The position numbers and the translations under genes are program-made. DNA of 64,000 bases from assembly GCA_028571685.1 (NCBI GenBank), contig CM053152.1, positions 20,220,001 to 20,284,000 of the forward strand, written 5' to 3'. The stretch comes from Heterohyrax brucei. Lineage: Eukaryota > Chordata > Mammalia > Hyracoidea > Procaviidae. The notes beneath the pieces were generated by a model. The model worked only from the letters and a program-made list of their open reading frames with translations. It was not told where the DNA came from and did not search any database. Positions 57,346 through 64,000 of the stretch are shown piece after piece; within the stretch, counting starts at the first letter, position 1, and each line of letters opens with the position of its first letter.

Positions 57346-58337
57346 GATCCATCTGACATCAGCAATGATATCCCTGGTTCCACATCTTCTTCTGAATCTA
57401 GCTTGAATTTCTAGTAGTTCCTTGTCAATACACTGTTGCAGTCATTTTTCAGTGATCATGAGCAAAACTTTACTTGCATGGGATAATAACGGTACTGTTC
57501 AGTATTTTCCACATTTGGTTGAATCACGTTTCTTGGGACTAGGCATAAATATGAATCTCTTCCAGTCAGTTGGCCAGGTAGCTTTTCTCCATATTTCTTG
57601 GCATAGACAATTGAATTATTTCCAGTGCTGTATCTGTTTAGTGAAATATTTCACTTGATATTCCATCAATTTATGTAGCTTTATTTTTTGCCAGTGCCTT
57701 CAGTGCAGCTTCAGCTTCTTCCTTCAGTACCACCAGTTCCTGATCTTATGCTGCCTCTTCAAATGACTGAACATTGACCTATTTTTTTCTGGTTCAGTGA
57801 TTCTTGTGTATTCCTTCCATCTTCTTTTGATGCTTTTGGAGTCATTTAATATTTTCCCTGTAGAGTCCGCCACTATTTCCACTCGAGGCTTGGATTTTTT
57901 CTTCAGTTCTTTCAGCTTGAGAAATGCAGAATATGTTCTTCACTTTTGGTTTTCTATTTCCAGCTCTTTGTACATGTTGTAATATTTTGTCTTCTTGAGC
58001 TGTCCTCTGAAATCTTCTGTTGATTTCTTAACTTCATGATTTTTTTCTTTTGCTTTAGCTGCTCGACATTTGAGAGGAAGTTTCAGAGTCTGTTCTGACT
58101 TCCAATTTGTTCTTTTCTTTCTGTACTGTCTTTTTAATGACCTCTTGCTTTCTTCATAGGTGATGTCTTTGATGTCATTCCACAGTTCATCTGGTTTGGG
58201 TCATTAGTTTCCAACACATCAAATCTGTTCTTGAGATGGTCTTTAAACTCAGATGGGATACACTCAAGTTTCTATTTTCGCTCTTGCAGACTTGTTCTAA
58301 TTTTCTTCAGTTTCCGTTTGAGCTTGTGTATGAGAAA

Positions 58338-58835
58338 TTAATGGTCTGTGCCACAGTGAGCACCTGGTCTTGTTTTGATTGCTGAAATGGAGCTTTTCCG
58401 TTGTCTTTTTCCACAGCTGTAGTCGCTTTGATTCCTATGTATTCCATCTGGTAAAGTCCATGTGTATGGTTGCCATTTGTTTTGGTTAAAAGTATTTGCA
58501 ATGAAGAAGTCATTAGTCTTCCAAAATTCCATCCCAGGGATGGAATGGATATGATCTCTGGGAAAATTTCTGTCACCGAGGCTGTATTTTCCAACTACCA
58601 ATCCTTCATCTTTGTTTCCAACTTTTGCATCCCAATCACCAATAATTATTACTGTATCTTGATTGCATGTTTGATCAATTTCAGACTGCAGAAAGCTGAT
58701 AAAAATATTCAATCTCTTCATCTTTGGCGTTAGTAGTTGATCTGTAAATTTGAATAGTACATTAACTGGCCTTCCTTGTGGGTGTATGGATATTATCGTA
58801 TCACTAACAGCATTGTACTCCAGGACAGATCTCAA
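58338..58835 (-). pseudogene. RTE endonuclease remnant (165-codon open piece)
   Basis: Apurinic-type endonuclease domain. The open piece shows 'VIIIGDWDAKVGNKDEGLVV' and 'FFIANTFNQNKWQPYTWTLP', where GDW.A.VG and TW are conserved active-site regions. It is the longest intact RTE reading frame in the window, but incomplete at both ends. Confidence 0.85.
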
Positions 58836-59340
58836 AAGTTCTTTTTGATGATGAACGCAACAGCATCTGTCTCCAGGGTTTCATTTCCGGCATAGTAGAC
58901 CATATGATTGACTGATTCAAAATGGCCAATACCGGTCCATTTCAGTTCACTAATGCTTAGGATATCAATGTTTATGCACTTCATTTCATTTTTGACAATT
59001 TCTAATTTTACTAGATTTGTACTTCATACATTTCATGTTCTGATTCTTAATGGGTGTATACAGCTGTTTCTTCCCATTTTGAGTTCTGCCGCATCAACAC
59101 TCCACATCATTAAGGTCGACTCTACTTTGAGGAGGCTGCTCTTTGCCAGTCGTCTTCTGAGTGCTTTCCAACCTGGAGTGCTCCTTTTCCAGCACTGTGT
59201 CTGACAATGTTCTGCTACTGTTCGTAATCCTGGCTAATTCTTTTTAGAAGTAGACTCTCGATCCTTCTTGCTAGTCTGCCCTAGTCTGAAAGCTCAGCTG
59301 AAACCTGTCCACTATGGTTAACCCTGGTTGTATCTGAAAT

Positions 59341-59634
59341 CTGGAAGCATAGCTTCCAGCATCACAGCAACACACAAGGCCTCACAGTACAACAAACTGA
59401 CAAATGAGACAGGAGGAAAGTGTGCAGATTATGGAAGATTGGGATGATTTCTAGCAGCATGGATGGTTCTCATGAGATGTGTGGTCATGAATTTGTATGG
59501 GCTGGATTTGAATCTATCATCACTGTTTTCTATGTTTTTCTCCAGCTGCATTCAGCTCTACAAATTCAGGTGAGGAGTAAGTAAAGAACTGGATTTACCA
59601 GTGTTGTGATTTGACTAGCCTCTGGATCCTGCAA
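59341..59634. other. Unassigned sequence
   Basis: May include the RTE 5' flank. Nothing else recognised. Confidence 0.3.
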
Positions 59635-59820
59635 ACACATTGCACTTCACTGTTAACCTAAAGGTTGACAGTTTATACTCACCTAGTGACCCTGTTGAAC
59701 AAAGATTTTATGATCTTCTTCTGTGACATTTCTGCCTACAAAACTCTGTGGCGCAGTTCTGTGTAGCTCATGGAGTCTCCTTGAGTTGTAAGTGACTCTA
59801 CGGCAGCAGGTTTGGTTTCA
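59635..59820 (+). mobile_element. Degenerate AfroSINE, sense
   Basis: 'taacctaaaggttgacag', a decayed B box, and a 3' half 'aaaactctgtggcgcagttc' ... 'ctacggcagcaggtttgg'. About 50 bp in the middle is non-SINE. Confidence 0.6.
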
Positions 59821-60334
59821 CATTTTGTGGTTTAGCTATGAGTTACAAAGTTTGAAAAGGGAAAGTGATTTAAGGCAAATAATGTTAGACTTCTGAATTT
59901 AACCTCCTTTGGAAGCAAAGTGAGAGAGTGGGGTAGTTGGGGAGGACTGAGGAATATTGATAATTTCATAGAATCACTAAGTTATAGGTTATGGCAAGGA
60001 TTTAAAGATTATTGGAGTTAGATACAAGGGAGAATATAATGGAAAGAAAGAAGGTTTTCAAAGAGAGGGATACTTGAAATGGAGATGATGGAAAGTTGTA
60101 TGATTCTGGCTGCAAGTTAGCTGAGATTGGGTGGAAGCCAAGACCATTTGAGTTGAGTTTACAGAAATGAGAAGGAGTTTGTTAGGAAGGGTCATTTACA
60201 TGTATATTAAAGTGTGTATATTAAAGTGTGACAGTAAACCAACAGCTAAAATTATTGTGAGATGAGGGAGAATGACTTGGGGGTTTCCAGAGGACTGCAG
60301 CCAAGGGGTATATTGGGTGTATAATCAGGTAATA
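59821..60334. other. Unassigned purine-rich sequence
   Basis: No gene or repeat recognised. Confidence 0.3.
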
Positions 60335-61069
60335 AAGTTGCCCCCTGGTATTCACATATTGGTTCTAGGACCCCTGTGGGTCCCCAAATCAGTGGATTCT
60401 CAAGTGTCTTATATATAATGGCTTAGTATTTGTGTATATCCTGTGAACATCTTCTGTATACCTTGTATTATTTCTGGATTACATATAATACCTAATACAT
60501 AGTGTTATGTAAATAGTTGTTTTAATAAGATTGAATACTTGCTGTGGAAGGTAGCCTTTCTCTTTTTGTGAGTTTCTTGAGTCCTTCAGGGAATGCTAAT
60601 GTTGCCTGGGCATCAGCTTATGCTCATTCTTCAGTGATTTTGAAGTTTTTGAGGCTACAGTGCTTTAAGGAGCTAGATGATCATGCCTTACTGGTCTGAA
60701 ACAGCTTTCTGTCAGTCTCCTCTACCTCCTCCCACTTAGCCTTCTGACTGCTTCAACTATTTTGCTGCTGTTTAGGAGTCATGCTTTTCACAGAAACAAA
60801 GGTGCGCACAAACAAAAGTAGCAAATGAACAAGATGCAAGGCGAGCAGTGCTCAAAAGAGGTGCTGGAGAGAAACTGAATTTGTAAAATGACAGGAAGCT
60901 ACTGCAGAATATGTCTACATATCACTTCATGTTTGTGGATTCTGTGTAGAGCTTGGTGTGTGGCAAATTCGAGTTTTGATTTGTGGAACTTTTTTCCTCC
61001 AAATATTTTCAAATCTGTGCTTGGTTGAATCTGTTGATATGGAATCCATGGATACGAAGTGCTGACTGT
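60335..61069. mobile_element. Tigger/MER2-like DNA transposon
   Basis: The left end 'gttgccccctggtattcac' and 'ggttctaggacccctgtggg', with the right end 'gaatccatggatacgaag' followed by 'gctgactg', form the inverted termini of a pogo/Tigger-group element. Subterminal 'gttatgtaaatagttgtttt' also fits. The interior (60540-60960) has no intact transposase. Confidence 0.78.
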
Positions 61070-61084
61070 GTAAGATTCAAAACT

Positions 61085-61550
61085 GAAGAGTTTTGGACCA
61101 TTTGGGTGCTTTGGAACCAGGCAGAATTGATTAATAATCCCCAATTTTGCATCATTATAATGTGTTATTTTATTAAGACTCATTTTCCTTCCAGGCTTCA
61201 AACAGGATGGTTCTGGTTTATACCCCTGTAGAGAATTTGCATTGGTAACAAGTTCTCAGACAATGCTTCTGCTGGTGGTTAGGGACTAATTCTGAGAACC
61301 ACTAATAGAGCAGTGGTTCTCATAGTTGATTCAGTATATATGAGATAGAAATGCAAATTATCAACAGGAGTTTGAATAAGAATAGACTGGTCTGAAGCCT
61401 TGGTTTCCTTGTCTGTAAACCTAAGAACATTACCATCTACCCCTTGGGTTATTGTGAGGATTAGAGATTAGGTAGGAAAAATGTCCAGGACAGCAGTTTC
61501 TGCATTGGTAAATGTTATTATTATTATCGTCATCGCTTTAATATAAGATT
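61085..61550 (+). repeat. Duplicated MIR-bearing segment, copy A left part
   Basis: 'accatttgggtgctttgga' starts homology to 63610-63800. It contains MIR-like sequence ('gttattgtgaggattagaga', 'aaatgttattattattat') and a MER5-type insertion at 61205-61390. An RTE begins at 61551; copy A continues at 62675. Confidence 0.7.
61205..61390. mobile_element. MER5-type hAT relic
   Basis: 'ctgagaaccactaatagagc' and 'cagtggttctcatagttg' are Charlie-group terminal sequences. The stretch is absent from the paralogous copy at 63.6 kb, so it inserted after the duplication or was lost there. Confidence 0.6.
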
Positions 61551-62674
61551 GCTGATGTCAGATGGATCTTGGCTGAAAGGAGAGAATATGAGAAAGATGT
61601 TTACCTGTGATTCATTGACTATGTAAAGGCATTCAACTGTGTGGATCATAGCAAATTATGGCTAACATTGCATAAAATGGGAATTCCAGAACACTTAATT
61701 GTGCTCTTAGGGAATCTGCATGTGGATCGAGAGTGAGTCATACAAACAGAGTAAGGGGACACTGCATAGTATAAAGTCAGGAAAGGTGTGCATCAAGGTT
61801 GTATCCTTTCACCATACCTTTGCAATCTGTATGCTGAGCAAATAATCTGAGAAGCTGAATTGCATAAAGAAGAATGAGGCGTCATAATTAGAGGACGACT
61901 CAGTAACAACCTGTGTTACACAGATGACATCACCTTATTTGGTGGAAGTGAAGAAGATTTGAAACATTTACTGATGCAGATCAAGGACCACAGTCTTTAG
62001 TGTGGAATTGCACCACAACATCAAGAAAACAAAAATCCTCACAACTGGACCAGTAAATGGCATCATCATAAGTGGAGACAGCATTGAGGTTGTCAAGGAT
62101 TTCATTTTACTTAGGTCCACAACCAGTGCCCGTGGAAGCAGCAGTCAAGAAATCAAAAGACACAATGCATTGGGAAAATCTGCTGCAAAGGATCTCTTTA
62201 AAGTATTGAGAAGTAAAGATATCGCCTTCAAGACTAAAGTATGCCTGACCCAAGCCATGGTAGTTTCTACTGTATCATACGCATGAGAAAGCTGGATAAT
62301 GTACAAAGAAGACAGAAGAACAATTGATGCCTTTGAAATGTGGTGTTGGAGAAGAATATTGAATGTACCATAGACTGCCGAAAGAACAAACAGATCTATT
62401 CTGGAAGAAGTAAAACCAGAGTGCTCCTTGGGAGCAAAGATGGCAAGACTGCCTCTTATGTACTTTGGACGTCTGTCCTTGGAGAAGGGCATCATGCTTC
62501 GTAGAGTGGAGAGTCAGCGAAAAAGAAGAAGACCCTTGGTAAGATGGAGTGATACAGTGGCCACAATGATGGACATAAAAATGATAAAATCATAAAAATG
62601 ATTGTGGACATGGTGCAAGACTGGGGAGTGTTTTGTTCTGTTGTGCATACAGTCATTGAGTTGGCACAGCACAG
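61551..62674 (+). mobile_element. RTE LINE 3' part, sense, with 9-bp target duplication
   Basis: 5'-truncated in the RT domain ('gctgatgtcagatggatctt'). The catalytic region near 61917-61935 reads TACACAGATGACATCACC (Y-T-D-D-I-T). 62002-62286 holds 'LHHNIKKTKILTTGPVNG'. Flanked by 'tataagatt' at 61542-61550 and 62675-62683. Frame broken. Confidence 0.9.
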
Positions 62675-63590
62675 TATAAGATTTTGTTACAAGGAAACTC
62701 ATTTACCAGAGGATATACCGATATGGAGGAGGGAAAAGAATGGTGAGGAAGTACCAATGAGGAACAGTGAGGATAGCTTTTCTAATTCCAGACCTTTGAT
62801 TTGAGAATTATTACAGAATGTACAGGAAGAATCAACAGTGAACTCTGGAGACACTCAGATTTAGGTTAGAGCAGGAAGATGAAGACAGAATATTAAGACA
62901 AAAAATTGAAGATACAGACACCGTTAATTGGGGTGATGAAGATGTGGAAGGATTCCAAGAGGTGGAAAGGAGTAGGAAATAGGAACAAAAGATGGGGGGA
63001 GTGCAGAGGGTTGTAGGAATTCAGGTACAGGAGGAGGTTCATGAGAGTTTTGTCTTCAGTAAGGATTATTATCCATGGGCATGTCAGCAATTATTAGTCC
63101 TGGTGCTCTCAAGGCAAATAGTGATGATGAGGTAGTGGATGCTGGAGAGTAGGAGTGATGGGATGCTTTTTTGTCTCCTACAGATGGAAGTTCCCAGAAG
63201 TAGGTCTCATATCGTTCAACCAAACACTAGCCCCTCCCAAGGAGACGGAAGCTGTTTAGGAAAAAAGAAGGGAAAAGAAAAGACATCAAGTCAGCCCTTC
63301 TTCTCAGGAAAATAACAAGGAGAAATGACTGGAAAAATGGAGGACAAACATTATTTCTTGAATTCTGTATGGGAGTAAACCGGCTTTAAAAAGAAAGAAA
63401 GAGGAGAGGAGGAAAGTAAGAGAGAGGAGGGGAGGGAAGGGAGGAAGGAGCTCATTTCTGTGGTATAAATACTCCCAGCTGGCCAATTTCAGGCTATCAG
63501 AGATTTAACCAACCAGCTTGCAAAATTCCTGAATATATGGTAACTGTCTCTTTATATTGTTATGAGTGATCTTCAGCATATTTTGGAGTT
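62675..63590. other. Copy A right part, then unassigned sequence
   Basis: 62684-62860 matches 63800-63900 ('ctcatttaccagaggatata', 'acagtgaactctgg'). The rest is unrecognised purine-rich DNA, including a GA-rich tract at 63385-63455. No gene seen. Confidence 0.45.
63385..63455. repeat. GA-rich (polypurine) simple repeat
   Basis: About 70 bases almost entirely of G and A on the plus strand, with AAAG, AGAGG and GGGA units. Confidence 0.85.
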
Positions 63591-63594
63591 GGCT

Positions 63595-63905
63595 GTTTTC
63601 TTTAAGATAGTTTTGTACCATTTGAGTGCTTTGGAGTGAAACAGACCTGGCTACTTATCCTTAATTTTGCTATGCTGAAACGTGTTATTGTATTGAGCCT
63701 CAATTTCTGTGTCTGGGAATTAGAGATTAGATAGGGAATACGCATATGACAGCAATTTCTGGAATGGCAGATACTATTGTTGTCATCACCTTAGTATAAA
63801 TTTTCACAGAAGAATGGAACTCATTTGCCAGAGGATATATCTGTATTTTCTTATGCAAAGGATAGAGTAGGGATTACAGTGAACTCTCTGGAGAAAAATT
63901 GTATA
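63595..63905 (+). repeat. Duplicated MIR-bearing segment, copy B (empty site)
   Basis: Runs 'accatttgagtgctttgga', 'gggaattagagattagatag', 'gtataaattttcacagaag', 'ctcatttgccagaggatata', in the same order as copy A but with no RTE between the third and fourth blocks. Contains a MIR head ('gtgaaacagacctggct'). Confidence 0.75.
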
Positions 63906-64000
63906 ATACATATCAATAATACATTTAAGAACATGATATTCATCCAGCAATCCTACTTAGGACCTTTTGCAAATAAAATAATTAAGGATGTGTACAAAAA

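Larger units (their letters stand above)
56236..59340 (-). mobile_element. Longest RTE LINE copy, antisense
   Basis: Begins on the plus strand with 'gttgttgttgctgttaggtg' (the RTE 3' terminus on the minus strand) and extends ~3.1 kb to a probable 5' UTR/ORF start near 59210-59340. Domain order on the minus strand is endonuclease (58835-58338), linker, RT (57345-56600), 3' region. It is the most complete of seven RTE copies here, yet many stops make it inactive. Confidence 0.88.

Noticed and set aside
1..64000. CRISPR arrays, bacterial operons, rRNA or functional tRNA genes
   Set aside because: No regularly spaced repeats, no ribosome-binding sites ahead of ORFs, and tRNA-like sequences belong to SINE heads with decayed structure.

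Overview
The window is mammalian nuclear DNA, AT-rich and repeat-dense, with no protein-coding gene I can identify. The repeats point to an afrotherian, most likely a paenungulate (elephant or sirenian). They include many tRNA-derived SINEs of the AfroSINE type, an RTE (BovB-like) LINE whose 3' end matches the SINE tails, a lineage-specific L1 with characteristic 3' UTRs, ERVL and ERVL/MaLR-type LTR elements, mariner miniature elements, and old eutherian MIR, hAT-Charlie and Tigger copies. The species call is inference from repeat content. Family names come from recognising consensus features, not from a database search.

Layout. 1-4.7 kb: antisense L1 3' ends cut by SINEs and an LTR. 4.7-10.6 kb: an almost complete but dead L1 (+) inside an AfroSINE, with target-site duplications. 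10.7-12.1 kb: an old L1 holding an AfroSINE, which itself holds a young L1 3' end. 12.1-16.3 kb: the least repetitive part; two weak exon-like segments (13122-13156 and 16125-16230) are the only gene-like signal, and I do not recognise a product. 16.3-22.9 kb: hAT, SINEs, an RTE 3' end inside a SINE, MIRs, a mariner foldback element and a second, tRNA-Gly-like SINE. 23-29.4 kb: overlapping generations of L1 3' ends. 29.6-37.3 kb: an antisense ERVL provirus with both LTRs and remnants of gag, pro, RT, RNase H and integrase, carrying four later insertions and itself lying inside an old L1. 38-42.8 kb: a mariner element and poorly assigned sequence. 42.8-54.5 kb: an antisense RTE with two LTR insertions, then a full-length-class antisense L1 split in ORF1 by another RTE. 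54.5-62.7 kb: three more RTE copies, two of them in inverted arrangement, and a Tigger element. 61.1-63.9 kb: a small duplicated MIR-bearing segment, one copy of which contains an RTE insertion.

The elements form an insertion stratigraphy. MIR, hAT, Tigger and old L1 are oldest; ERVL and MaLR-like LTRs are intermediate; lineage L1, RTE and AfroSINE are youngest. The functional link visible here is that RTE supplies the 3' sequence shared by at least two tRNA-derived SINE families. Every transposon reading frame I examined is broken by stops or frameshifts. I found no evidence for a new cellular system; the most interesting material is structural: nested insertions, a paralogous empty site, foldback mariners and head-to-head RTEs. 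All boundaries are by eye and should be taken as +/-10-30 bp unless a target-site duplication is quoted.
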